Of a stretch of DNA of 64,000 nt, positions 7,741 through 16,327 are shown piece by piece. Position 1 is the first letter of the stretch, and the number at the start of each line of letters is the position of its first letter. Made by a program: the position numbers and the translations under genes. Source of the DNA: Planctellipticum variicoloris (GTDB taxonomy: Bacteria > Planctomycetota > Planctomycetia > Planctomycetales > Planctomycetaceae); NCBI RefSeq assembly GCF_030622045.1, contig NZ_CP130886.1, forward strand, positions 558,001 through 622,000, in the 5' to 3' direction. Below the pieces are notes generated by a model. That model saw only the letters and a list, made by a program, of their open reading frames with translations. It did not search any database and was not told the DNA's origin.

Positions 7741-10029
7741 TCACCACTCCTTCCGGAAACTTGCTCGACCCGCGCGACCACGCGCCAGCGCGATCGCCAG
7801 TTGTCCCGCGGCCAGCCCGCCGTCGTTGGGCGGAATCCGCCCCGGCAGTCCCAACAGGCTGCAGTCCGCCGGCCAGTGCTCGACCAGCAATTCTACCAGC
7901 CGCCGATTCTGAAAGACGCCCCCCGACAAAACCACCGGAATGCGAGACGGAATCGCCGATGTCTGAGACAGCCTGCGGACTACGTCGATCATCCACGATG
8001 CCACCCCCCGATGAAACCGCTCCGCCATCACACCGGCAGCCACGCCGCGCTTGCGATCCGCCAGCAATGCCTGCAGCGCCGACCGCCAGTCGAGTTGAAC
8101 CGGGTCTCCCGATTCAATATGCCAAGCATACTCGCCATCGCCCGCCGGATCGCACACAGCTTCCAGCCGCATCGCCGCCTCCCCCTCGAAACTGACGCGA
8201 TTCAACCCGAGAACCAGGCACGCCGCGACATCAAACAGCCGTCCCAGACTGGAAGTGACCGCCGACAATCGCGAACGGCTGACATGCAGCACTCGTCGCA
8301 CCACTTGCTCCGGTAGACCGACAACCTGCGACAACGACTCCGGAGTCATGCCCTCAATCTGTCCCGCAGCAGCGACAGCCACCCGCCAGATCTCGCCAAT
8401 CGCCGCCTCACCACCCGGCAGCGTGAAAGTCCTTACGTGGGCCGCCCGACGAAATTCCGTCGCCGTCGCCCAGAGAACTTCACCGCCCCACAACGTCCCG
8501 TCCGGTCCCCAGCCAGTCCCATCCGCCGCGATTCCCAGAACCTGCTCGTCGAGCCACCCGTGTTCGACCATGCCAGCCACGACATGCGCATGGTGATGCC
8601 ACACCGGCAAGACGTCTCGTCCCGTCTCCTGCGCCCATTGCCGCGAAAACCCGTCCGGATGGGCATCGGCCACGATCCTCGCGTCCGCGAGTCCATACAG
8701 TCCGGACATCGCCGCGATGTGTTCGTTCCATCGATCTCGCGTCGCCAGCCCCTGCAGATCCCCCACGTGAGGTCCCAGCACCCCCTGCCGCCCGTTTGAC
8801 CACGCACAGGCCGACTTGAGCTGCGCCCCCAGCGCCAAGATCGGCGATCCGGACAGCGGCAACGGCAGCGGCGCCAGACCTCGGGCACAGCGAAGCGTGA
8901 CCGCCGTTCCCCCCATCGGCCGCACCACGCTGTCATCGATCGGATGGACAATCTCACGGTCGTGATGCAGAAACAGGTCGGCAATCCCGTTCAGCACGCG
9001 TTCCGCGTCTTCGACTTGAAAGGCCAGCGGATCGCCGTCGTGATTGGCGCTCGTGCAGACCAGCGGACGGTCCGTCAGTTCCGCCAGTCGCGCATGCAGC
9101 GCCGTCGTCGGCAGCAGCAGGCCGATGTCCCTCAGGTGCGGGCTCACGCCCGCCACAAGTATGCTCCCGATTCGCCGGGGCGCGAGCACAATCGGATTGG
9201 CCCCCGAAAGCAGCTCCCGCTCGCCAACGGCATCCAGTTTGGCCAGCTCACGTGCGGCCTCAATCGACCGGCACAAAACTGCAAACGGCTTCGCCGGGCG
9301 GGCTTTGCGACGGCGAAGCTCGTCGACGGCAACGCCGTTCGTCGCATCCGCCAGCAACTGATACCCTCCCACGCCACGCAGGGCCACAATCCGCCCCTCA
9401 AGCAGGACCCGGCCGGCCATCACAGCGGCCTCGTCACCCTCCGCCAACAGCCGCCCCTCCCGATCGCTCGCCCACACCTGCGGACCGCAGAGCGGACAGG
9501 CCATCGTCTGCGCATGCCTTCGCCGGTCAGTGGAAGATCCATACTCCGCCCGACAGGCCGGGCAGAGCGGGAAGCCGTCCAGCGATGTCCTCGGCCGATC
9601 GAACGGCATTACCCGGATCACGCTGTATCGCGGCCCGCACGTCGCACAGCTCGTCAGCCCGTACCGGAATCGTCGATTGCCCGTGCCTTCAGTCTCACTC
9701 AGACACTCGGTGCAAATCGCGACGTCACGCGGCACGGGAACAGTCAGTCCGGCATCCTCCGTCGACGGTTCGATCGTGAATCCTGTCCAGCCGGCATCGG
9801 GAACTGATTCGATCCGCAGCGCTGCCAGCCTCGGCAGCAAACTCCGCAACCTCAATTCGAGGTCCGCGGGCTGCAGACCGTCCTTCGCCACCCGCAGCTC
9901 AACCCCTTCCGCCGTATTGCGAACCGTGCCGCACCAGCCATTCTGCTCGGCCAGTTGCGCAATCGCCGGGCGAACTCCCCGCCCCTGGACGGCCCCCTGC
10001 AGCAGAAACTGGTAAGCGACGCGGGGCAT
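7741..10029 (-). CDS. hypF: Carbamoyltransferase HypF
   Basis: HypF (762 residues) makes carbamoyl-adenylate from carbamoyl phosphate and transfers the carbamoyl to HypE. Its four modules are visible. An acylphosphatase domain (about 1-90) has catalytic R20 in GAVQGRGVRP and N38 in GTVRN. Two zinc fingers (about 105-180) have CTECLSE, SCATCGPR, CPACRAEYG and CPLCGP. A YrdC-like domain spans about 195-385. A Kae1-like domain (about 390-762) has the metal-binding HHHAHV and GIAADGTGWG. The unusual QGRG in place of QGVG keeps the catalytic Arg. The gene order F-C-D-E downstream of A-B matches common hyp operons. Confidence 0.96.
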   Translation of the reverse strand: MPRVAYQFLLQGAVQGRGVRPAIAQLAEQNGWCGTVRNTAEGVELRVAKDGLQPADLELRLRSLLPRLAALRIESVPDAGWTGFTIEPSTEDAGLTVPVPRDVAICTECLSETEGTGNRRFRYGLTSCATCGPRYSVIRVMPFDRPRTSLDGFPLCPACRAEYGSSTDRRRHAQTMACPLCGPQVWASDREGRLLAEGDEAAVMAGRVLLEGRIVALRGVGGYQLLADATNGVAVDELRRRKARPAKPFAVLCRSIEAARELAKLDAVGERELLSGANPIVLAPRRIGSILVAGVSPHLRDIGLLLPTTALHARLAELTDRPLVCTSANHDGDPLAFQVEDAERVLNGIADLFLHHDREIVHPIDDSVVRPMGGTAVTLRCARGLAPLPLPLSGSPILALGAQLKSACAWSNGRQGVLGPHVGDLQGLATRDRWNEHIAAMSGLYGLADARIVADAHPDGFSRQWAQETGRDVLPVWHHHAHVVAGMVEHGWLDEQVLGIAADGTGWGPDGTLWGGEVLWATATEFRRAAHVRTFTLPGGEAAIGEIWRVAVAAAGQIEGMTPESLSQVVGLPEQVVRRVLHVSRSRLSAVTSSLGRLFDVAACLVLGLNRVSFEGEAAMRLEAVCDPAGDGEYAWHIESGDPVQLDWRSALQALLADRKRGVAAGVMAERFHRGVASWMIDVVRRLSQTSAIPSRIPVVLSGGVFQNRRLVELLVEHWPADCSLLGLPGRIPPNDGGLAAGQLAIALARGRAGRASFRKEW

Positions 10030-10039
10030 GGTCGTGTCG

Positions 10040-10714
10040 CTATTCCGTCGCAGAAGTCAGCATCGTGGCGCGGGCAGCTTCCAGGAACGCGCACCACTCA
10101 GCAATCCCTGTCTCCCGCCATGCCGAAACGGTAAATACCGGCAACCCCGGCTGCACCAGATGAGCATCCGCCGTCGCCGCCTCGATCGAAAACGGCACAT
10201 GCGGCAATAGGTCCGCCTTGTTGATCACACACGCCTGGCTCGTCCGAAATGCCTTGGGATACTTCCCCGGTTTATCGTCACCTTCGGTCACGCTCAGCAC
10301 GACCACCCGCAAGTGCTCTCCCAGATCGTGCGACGCCGGGCAAACGAGGTTACCGACGTTCTCGATCACCAGAAACTCCAGCCCCTCCAGATCGAGTTCC
10401 CCCAGCCCGCGCTCCACCAGCGGCAATTCCAGATGACACGCCCCCCCCGTCGTCAGTTGCCGCACCGGCACAAACGGCGCCAGCCGCTGCGCATCGCGAT
10501 CGGTGGCGATATCCCCCACCAGCACCGCCATCCTCCGACGGCCCTCCCAGTATTTCGCCATCGCCTGCAGCAGCGTCGTTTTCCCCGCCCCGGGCGACGA
10601 GATCAGATTCAGACACAGAATCCCCTGACGCGTCAGACCGGCGCGAAAGACCTCGGCCGCCGCCCGGCGCTCCGCCTGCAGATCGCGCTGGATCGGCACT
10701 TCCGTCAGCGACAT
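10040..10714 (-). CDS. hypB: Nickel-insertion GTPase HypB
   Basis: HypB (224 residues) is the SIMIBI-class GTPase that works with HypA to insert nickel into the hydrogenase large subunit. Walker A is SSPGAGKTT (about residues 39-47). The metal-binding interface shows in TTGGACHLEL, followed by VENVGNLVCPASHDLGEH. The N-terminal His-rich nickel-storage stretch of some family members is absent. The start is at MSLTEVP, which overlaps the hypA stop by 10 bases; the longer in-frame extension to 10861 runs antisense-like through hypA. Confidence 0.97.
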   Translation of the reverse strand: MSLTEVPIQRDLQAERRAAAEVFRAGLTRQGILCLNLISSPGAGKTTLLQAMAKYWEGRRRMAVLVGDIATDRDAQRLAPFVPVRQLTTGGACHLELPLVERGLGELDLEGLEFLVIENVGNLVCPASHDLGEHLRVVVLSVTEGDDKPGKYPKAFRTSQACVINKADLLPHVPFSIEAATADAHLVQPGLPVFTVSAWRETGIAEWCAFLEAARATMLTSATE

Positions 10715-11076
10715 GCCTGTTCCTCCCCGACCGGACCGGCCGCCACGCGCAGGCTCACCAGCCGGAACTCTTCTCCGCCTGTCACCGTCACATCGCCGCT
10801 GCAGAGCGGACACACAAACCGGAACCGCTCGACAGCAAACCCATGCCCGCAACGCCGGCATTCGACAGTTAACGGCGTCGACCTCAGTTCGAGCTTCACA
10901 TCCTCGCCCAGAATCCCCGGAGCCATCTCCGCGAACGCCAGCTCCAACAGCTCCGCGTCGACCCCGCAGAACTCCCCCACCTCCAGCACGACTTCCCGCA
11001 CCGGCGGCAGCTCCCGCGCTGCCGCCGTCTCGCGCACCTGCTCCAGCAGCGCCCGGACGAGAGACCGTTCATGCAT
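10705..11076 (-). CDS. hypA: Nickel metallochaperone HypA
   Basis: HypA (123 residues) delivers nickel for [NiFe] hydrogenase maturation. The N-terminal MHE carries the nickel ligand His2, and the zinc site is formed by CRRCGHGF and CPLCSGD near residues 75-95. The start at MHERSL is forced by the nickel site; the upstream in-frame extension to 11172 was rejected. It overlaps the preceding protease gene by 8 bases and hypB by 10, consistent with coupled translation. Confidence 0.96.
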   Translation of the reverse strand: MHERSLVRALLEQVRETAAARELPPVREVVLEVGEFCGVDAELLELAFAEMAPGILGEDVKLELRSTPLTVECRRCGHGFAVERFRFVCPLCSGDVTVTGGEEFRLVSLRVAAGPVGEEQACR

Positions 11077-11515
11077 GGTCAACTCCCCGCCACAACGTCT
11101 CCGCCACTCGCCGGGCGCCCTCGGCCACCGCTGGGCTGACGGCCCCCAGCGGCTCAAACTGAACGCCTTCAATCGTCCAGATCTCCACCCGCTCCGGACA
11201 ACACCCGGTCTGACGTCCCAGCATCAGCACATCCGCCAGCGGCAGATCGTGCGTCCCTCCCAGCCGCGACCCTTCCAGCCGATCCTCCGGCCACGTCCAC
11301 CGGCCAACCCTCCCCGGCTGCCCGTTTGCGTGACCGGCATCGCAGACGGTCAGCGCGCGCCCCGCCTCCGCCCAGCTCCACAGGTCCCCCGGATGAACCG
11401 CTTTGCGCGCGGATTGCACGTCCGCTCCCAGCGTGTGCAGCCAGTCAATCACCAGCCACCCGGCCTGGTCATCGCCATGCGGGCTCCCCAGGCCGACGAT
11501 CAGGGGGAACGTCAT
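11069..11515 (-). CDS. [NiFe] hydrogenase maturation protease
   Basis: This 148-residue endopeptidase of the HycI/HybD family removes the C-terminal tail of the hydrogenase large subunit after nickel insertion. Nickel-sensing residues are recognisable in GLGSPHGDDQAG (about residues 7-18), VCDAGHA and THDLPLADV. The ATG overlaps the stop of the large-subunit gene by 4 bases (ATGA), a placement typical of dedicated proteases. The expected cleavage site is after H423 of the neighbouring large subunit. Confidence 0.93.
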   Translation of the reverse strand: MTFPLIVGLGSPHGDDQAGWLVIDWLHTLGADVQSARKAVHPGDLWSWAEAGRALTVCDAGHANGQPGRVGRWTWPEDRLEGSRLGGTHDLPLADVLMLGRQTGCCPERVEIWTIEGVQFEPLGAVSPAVAEGARRVAETLWRGVDHA

Positions 11516-12813
11516 ACCGCGTCCTCCCAGCGAACCTTCAGAAAGTGCGTCGCGCAACTGATGCACGGATCGTACGACCGCACCAGCCGTTCGCAACCGG
11601 TCGCAATCACATCCCGCCGCGTTGTGGTGAGTAGCTGCCGCGTCGCATAGGCCCGCAAATCATTCTCGATCTGCCCCTGATTCTGCGACGTCGGCGGAAT
11701 GATCCGCGCCGACACCAGCCGGCCGGCGTCGTCCACCTCGTAGTGGTGATACAACAGCCCGCGCGGAGCTTCCGTCGCAGCGCAGCCCTGCCCCGCCCGC
11801 GGCGTGTACGAAATCCGACTCGGCCCCCGCGGAACTCCTTCCCGCAGAATCGTCAGAGCTTCCTCGTACGCCTGCACCAGTTCCAGCCCGCGGGCCACGA
11901 TGGCGCGGTACGGATTCCGACAGGGATTCTCGAATCCAATCTCATCCGCCAGCCGCCGGGCCACGGGCCGCAGATGCTCCCTCTGCAGGTTGATTCGCGC
12001 CAGCGGTCCGACCAGATAGGCCGTTTCCGCCGGCAGCCGCACCGACTGCAGCGCCGTCGAATGCGCCACCTGCCGCTCAGCGAAATGCTGCTCATACTCG
12101 GCGACAGGAATCGTCATGGACGGACCGATCGCGATGTCTCCTTCGTTGAAAGGATATTCCCCCGGCCCCGCGACGCACACGCTTTCATAATCCTGTTCGA
12201 AGTCCGGAAACGGAAACGTCGCCACCCAGCGGGCCGCCGCCTGGGCCGCTTCCAGCCCCCATTCGAACGAGGGTATCAACGCGTCCCACTCCGCGCGGGG
12301 CGGCCAGCGATGGAACCCGCCGACGGCCACATTGATCGGATGAATCGCCCGCCCCCCCAGCATCTCCAGCAGCCGGTTGCCAAACTTCTTGAGCTGCAGC
12401 CCACGGGTGACTTCCTCCGGAAACCGCTGCGCCAGCTCGATTCCGCTGGCTGCGTCAAAGAAATCCGGCGCCTGCAGCAGGTGCGTATGCAGCGCATGAC
12501 TCTCGATCCACTCGCCGCAATACAGCAGCCGGCGCAACCGGCGGATCTCCGGCGAGATCATCACCCCCAGCGCCATCTCCAACGCATGGACCGCACTCAT
12601 CTGATACGCCACCGGACAGATCCCGCAGATCCGGGCCGTGATGTCCGGCGCATCCTCCAACGGCCGGCCGCGCAGCAGGGCTTCGAACAGCCGGGGCGGC
12701 TCGTAGATCCGCAGTTGCGCATCGACGAGCTTCCCGTCGCGCAGCCGGAGCGTCAGCGCTCCCTCCCCTTCGACGCGAGTCAGAATCGGCACGTCCACCA
12801 GCTCATCGCTCAC
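11512..12813 (-). CDS. hydA: [NiFe] hydrogenase large subunit (alpha, group 3b type)
   Basis: This 433-residue catalytic subunit holds the NiFe(CN)2CO site for H2 oxidation or evolution. The four nickel ligands are present: RICGIC (C63, C66) and DPCISCATH (C417, C420), with the ten-residue tail FLKVRWEDAV after H423 as the peptide to be cleaved. The RVEGEG motif lies near residue 13. The start is a GTG overlapping the small-subunit stop (GTGA). Partners upstream (diaphorase-like FAD/[2Fe-2S] and multi-[4Fe-4S] subunits) place it with the cytoplasmic NAD(P)-linked group 3b enzymes (sulfhydrogenase-like). Group assignment is by operon composition and motifs. Confidence 0.95.
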   Translation of the reverse strand: MSDELVDVPILTRVEGEGALTLRLRDGKLVDAQLRIYEPPRLFEALLRGRPLEDAPDITARICGICPVAYQMSAVHALEMALGVMISPEIRRLRRLLYCGEWIESHALHTHLLQAPDFFDAASGIELAQRFPEEVTRGLQLKKFGNRLLEMLGGRAIHPINVAVGGFHRWPPRAEWDALIPSFEWGLEAAQAAARWVATFPFPDFEQDYESVCVAGPGEYPFNEGDIAIGPSMTIPVAEYEQHFAERQVAHSTALQSVRLPAETAYLVGPLARINLQREHLRPVARRLADEIGFENPCRNPYRAIVARGLELVQAYEEALTILREGVPRGPSRISYTPRAGQGCAATEAPRGLLYHHYEVDDAGRLVSARIIPPTSQNQGQIENDLRAYATRQLLTTTRRDVIATGCERLVRSYDPCISCATHFLKVRWEDAV

Positions 12814-13604
12814 GACGCGCCTCCGTCCGCAGCTTGCTCCAGCCGTTCCGACTCCCGCCGAAAGTCCGGGGCTGCCGCGTTGAAGTTCCGCAATAGCGGC
12901 ACCAGCCGGTCCGCTCCATGTCCCAGTCGCTGAAACTGATCGACCAGCCGGCGCCCGTTCGCCTGCGGCATCGGTCCATAACAACCGTAACATCCGCGAT
13001 TGTAAGCCGGGCAGATCGCGCCGCAGCCGGTCTGCGTCACCGGTCCAAGACACGCCGTTCCCTGAGCCACCACCACGCAGACAGTCCCCCGCCGCTTGCA
13101 GTCCAGACAGACGCTGTGCGACGGCAGCTTCGGTCGCCGGCCTTCCGCCAGGGCGGTAATCACCGTCACCAGTTGCTTCGCGGAAATCGGGCAGCCCCGC
13201 AGCTCAAAATCAACGAGGACATGCTCGGCGATCGGCGTCGACGTTGCCAGCGTGTCGATGAAGGCCGGCGTCGGGTAGACCGCCTCCACCCACTCCCCCA
13301 CATCGCCCCATGCCCGCAACGCCTGTATGCCCCCGGAGGTGGCGCACGCGCCGATCGTCACCAGGTACCGCGCCTGTCGCCGGAGCTCGCGCAATCGCTC
13401 GGCGTCGTGCTCTGTCGTAATCGAACCCTCGACCAGCGCCACATCGTAAGGCCCCGGCTGCAGATCGCTGCTGGCCTCCGCAAAGTGCGCCAGCTCGACT
13501 CGCTCGCACACGGCCAGCAGATCATCCTCCGCGTCCAGCAGCGACAACTGGCAGCCGTCGCACGAAGTGAATTTGGCCACCGCCACTCGCGGTCGCTGGC
13601 TCAT
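12810..13604 (-). CDS. hydD: [NiFe] hydrogenase small subunit (delta, group 3b type)
   Basis: This 264-residue electron-transfer subunit carries the proximal and further iron-sulfur clusters. FTSCDGCQLSLL (C15, C18) and the GACATSGG and RGCPI motifs supply the proximal cluster. A C-terminal Cys-rich stretch (VCLDCKRRGTVC, then TACLGP, GCGAICPAYNRGCYGCYGP) supplies two more. There is no Tat signal or membrane tail, so the enzyme is cytoplasmic. Its ATG overlaps the upstream gene's stop by one base (TGATG). Confidence 0.95.
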   Translation of the reverse strand: MSQRPRVAVAKFTSCDGCQLSLLDAEDDLLAVCERVELAHFAEASSDLQPGPYDVALVEGSITTEHDAERLRELRRQARYLVTIGACATSGGIQALRAWGDVGEWVEAVYPTPAFIDTLATSTPIAEHVLVDFELRGCPISAKQLVTVITALAEGRRPKLPSHSVCLDCKRRGTVCVVVAQGTACLGPVTQTGCGAICPAYNRGCYGCYGPMPQANGRRLVDQFQRLGHGADRLVPLLRNFNAAAPDFRRESERLEQAADGGAS

Positions 13605-14443
13605 CACAGTCCCTCCACAGTCATCAGTCGCGCCACGCGATCGTACCGGAAGACCGGCCCGTCCTTGCAGACGAACTGCTCGGCCAGTTGACAGTGCCCG
13701 CACAGTCCGGCCGCGCACTGCATGCTCCGCTCCAGCGACACCCACACCCGCTCGGCGGAAATCCCGCGCCGCTCCGCGCTGATCGCCGTGTACCGCATCA
13801 TCACTTCAGGTCCGCACGTCGCCACGCAGGTGTTTTCCGGCGACGGCAGTCGCAGTCGGTCGAGCAGCAGCGTCACCACTCCCACATGCCCTGTCCAGTC
13901 ACCGAGCGCCCGGTCGACCGTCTGCTCGACCCGAATCCCGCCCTGCGTCCACGCAGCATGTTCCGCCGGATACAGCAGACCCCCAGGCGTGCGCGCACCG
14001 AGGATCAGCCAGACGCGACCGAACAGCGACCGCCGATGCAGAATGTCATAAATCACCGGCCGCAGGGGCGCGAGGCCCACGCCGCCCGCCACCAGCACGA
14101 CGTCCTTCCCGATCCAGTCGTCGACCGGCCAGCCGGTTCCGAACGGCCCGCGCACTCCCACGGTGTCTCCGACGCGCAACCCCGCCAGCGTCCGCGTCAC
14201 ATTCCCCGCCACGCGCACCGTGTGAATCCACGCGCCCCGCCGATGCGGGTCGCCGCTCATTGAAATTGCCGCCTCCCCCACACCCGGCAGGTAGAGCATA
14301 TTGAACTGCCCGGGCTGAAACGAGAAATCGCCGCCGGTACTCGTTTCCAGACGATACGTGGCAATGTCATCCAGCTCCGGCACAATCTCCCGGATCGTCG
14401 CCGCCTGAAGCTGCCACGGATCGGCGTGCAGTGATGGCGTCAT
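13604..14443 (-). CDS. hydG: Hydrogenase gamma subunit, FAD/NAD(P)-binding oxidoreductase
   Basis: This 279-residue flavoprotein of the ferredoxin-NADP reductase/sulfite reductase subunit B type links the hydrogenase to NAD(P)H. A FAD-binding barrel contains [15 protein letters not shown] and [19 protein letters not shown]. The nucleotide domain has [15 protein letters not shown], and the C-terminus binds a [2Fe-2S] cluster through [12 protein letters not shown] and the following FVCKDGP. Start and stop overlap neighbours by 4 and 1 bases. Preference for NADH or NADPH cannot be read from the sequence by eye. Confidence 0.94.
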   Translation of the reverse strand: MTPSLHADPWQLQAATIREIVPELDDIATYRLETSTGGDFSFQPGQFNMLYLPGVGEAAISMSGDPHRRGAWIHTVRVAGNVTRTLAGLRVGDTVGVRGPFGTGWPVDDWIGKDVVLVAGGVGLAPLRPVIYDILHRRSLFGRVWLILGARTPGGLLYPAEHAAWTQGGIRVEQTVDRALGDWTGHVGVVTLLLDRLRLPSPENTCVATCGPEVMMRYTAISAERRGISAERVWVSLERSMQCAAGLCGHCQLAEQFVCKDGPVFRYDRVARLMTVEGL

Positions 14444-15546
14444 TCCCGGGGTTCCTCCCGCAGCGCCTGGACCTCGGCCACAATGTCGATGCCGACCGGA
14501 CACCAGGCGATGCACCTCCCGCACCCGACGCAGCCCGATGTTCCGAACTGGGCATGCCACGTTCCCAGCTTGTGCGTCAGCCACTGCCGGTATCGATGGG
14601 CCGTCTCGGTCCGGACCACGCCGCCGTTCATGTAGCTGAAGTCCGTGTGGAAGCAGGAGTCCCACTTTCGCTCGCGGTCGACCCGTCCCGAAGTCAGATC
14701 GCGAACCTCATCAACCGAACTGCAGAAACAGGTGGGACAGACCATCGTGCAGTTGGTGCACGACAGGCACCGATCCCCCACCTCCTCCCAGTGCGCATGA
14801 TTCCGCGTCGCGGCCAACAGTTCCGGCAGTCCCGCCGTTTCAAGCTGCCGCCCCTGCTGATCGACCGCCTGCTGCCGGGCAATTTCGGCCGCATCGAACT
14901 GTCCGTCCGCGACGGTCACAGTCTCGCAGGCCTCCAGCAGTTTCCGGCCGCGGTCGGTCCCGATCTCACACACGAAACCGTCCGCCAGCTCGGTCAACGC
15001 CAGATCAAACCCCGACTGACAGCGCGGCCCCGTCTCCATCGACTGGCAGAAACACGTGCTGGCCGCCTGCGTGCAATTCACAGCAATCAGCACTGTCTGT
15101 TCCCGACGCCGACGGTAGATCGGATCCTGATACGGCCCATCCAGAAACACTTTGTCCTGAATCCGAATCGCCGCCAGCTCGCACGCCCGGACCCCCAGAA
15201 ACGCATGCGGCGGAACATCGTCCGCAGGCGTCGAAAACGTCCAGCCGGCCCCCTCCGGCGTCGACGTTGTCAACACCACCTGCGGCGGAAACAGATACCG
15301 TTTCCACGAGTGCGGCCCCACGACATAGCCGAACCAGGCCTCGTCCTCGCGTCGCTTGAGCCGGTAGTGCCCCGGTCCCTGCTCGTCGGTCCAGCCGGCC
15401 GGAAGCTGGTCGACCGAGTCGATCGCGTCGTAGGTGATCGCCTCCTCGGCGATCGTCGGCCCCGCGACCACGTAGCCCCGCCGGTGCAGCTCGTCGATAA
15501 GCTGTTGCAGGCCCGGCTTCGGCAGAAAACGCTCGCTATCCGGCAT
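14440..15546 (-). CDS. hydB: Hydrogenase beta subunit, [4Fe-4S] protein
   Basis: This 368-residue iron-sulfur subunit, related to anaerobic sulfite reductase subunit A, relays electrons between the flavoprotein and the hydrogenase dimer. Two [4Fe-4S] motifs lie near the C-terminus: [16 protein letters not shown] and [12 protein letters not shown]. An internal Cys-rich stretch ([12 protein letters not shown]) lies near residue 155. The start was placed at MPDSERF, with GAGAGGAAG about eight bases upstream. An in-frame ATG at 15588, overlapping the upstream stop codon, would add 14 residues and could allow coupling. Confidence 0.93.
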   Translation of the reverse strand: MPDSERFLPKPGLQQLIDELHRRGYVVAGPTIAEEAITYDAIDSVDQLPAGWTDEQGPGHYRLKRREDEAWFGYVVGPHSWKRYLFPPQVVLTTSTPEGAGWTFSTPADDVPPHAFLGVRACELAAIRIQDKVFLDGPYQDPIYRRRREQTVLIAVNCTQAASTCFCQSMETGPRCQSGFDLALTELADGFVCEIGTDRGRKLLEACETVTVADGQFDAAEIARQQAVDQQGRQLETAGLPELLAATRNHAHWEEVGDRCLSCTNCTMVCPTCFCSSVDEVRDLTSGRVDRERKWDSCFHTDFSYMNGGVVRTETAHRYRQWLTHKLGTWHAQFGTSGCVGCGRCIAWCPVGIDIVAEVQALREEPRE

Positions 15547-15581
15547 AGAACGCACTTCCTCTCCCGGTCCGTCGTGCTCGC

Positions 15582-16091
15582 TCAGCATTCCGGATCGAGC
15601 TGACGCCCGCGAATGTCGGAACCGGGGAGAAACGGGACGTGCCCTTCAAACAGGTCCAGCAACTGCAGCCGCGTGGCCACCAGTCGCCGCGACAGCGCAG
15701 CGGCGAGCTGTCGCATCACATGGTAACCCAATTCGTGATCGGCCCCGCACAACTCCCGCAACTCGGCCCCGGGAATCGCGGCCGTCTCGACCCGCTCCAG
15801 CGCCGTCGCCGAACTGGTCATCACCTGATTACCGATGACCGCTGACCACGCCAGCACGTCCCCCGGACCGGCTGTCAGAATGGGAATCCGCCCCTTACCA
15901 GGCACGCGCATGTCGAGCCGGACATGCCCGGACGCCACAATGTGCAATTCGTCGTGCCGCGAGCCTTCCTCGAAGAGCGTGGCGCCCGGATCGTAGCGCC
16001 GCACCGAGATCTGCTCGCACACTCGCTCCAGGCAGCGCTGCGGCAACCCCCGGAGAAAATCGCTCTCTCCAACAGCTTCAGGAAGCGCCAT
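15582..16091 (-). CDS. Cyclic-nucleotide-binding-domain protein without DNA-binding domain
   Basis: This 169-residue protein consists of a Crp/Fnr-type effector domain: RYDPGATLFEEGSRHDELHIVASGHVRL (about residues 32-59), GDVLAWSAV and the long dimerisation helix HVMRQLAAALSRRLVATRLQLLDL. It ends where the helix-turn-helix should begin (Crp/Fnr proteins are normally 210-240 residues), so it cannot bind DNA by itself. It is the first gene of the hydrogenase operon, with a very strong GGAGGAGGG three bases before the ATG. A ligand-sensing or assembly role for the hydrogenase is plausible but inferred. An Fnr-type N-terminal cysteine cluster is not present. Confidence 0.88.
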   Translation of the reverse strand: MALPEAVGESDFLRGLPQRCLERVCEQISVRRYDPGATLFEEGSRHDELHIVASGHVRLDMRVPGKGRIPILTAGPGDVLAWSAVIGNQVMTSSATALERVETAAIPGAELRELCGADHELGYHVMRQLAAALSRRLVATRLQLLDLFEGHVPFLPGSDIRGRQLDPEC

Positions 16092-16141
16092 GATCCCTCC
16101 TCCGTGCCGCGTTTCTCGGGATGCTGCCCGCCCATGCCTGT

Positions 16142-16168
16142 CGACATGTCGCAAGGTTCATTATAACA
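16142..16168 (-). promoter_or_regulatory. Extended -10 promoter of the hydrogenase operon
   Basis: On the minus strand TGTTATAAT (16160-16168) gives a perfect -10 box with the TG extension, about 65 bases before the first ATG of the operon. No good -35 is seen, as is common for extended -10 promoters. Just downstream, spanning the expected transcription start, is the perfect 10-bp palindrome CGACATGTCG (16142-16151), a possible operator. Confidence 0.55.
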
Positions 16169-16327
16169 AACCCCTGCGTCCCGATGGGGCCGGCTCCCAT
16201 TCTGGAATCTTCGAAATCTCACGAACGAACTGAACTGACAGCGAGCTGATGTAACTCGACGCATCCGACTCGTCGGAATCGATGGTCGTCGGGAGTCAAC
16301 GTGGCACGGACTCGACAAGGGACAGTC

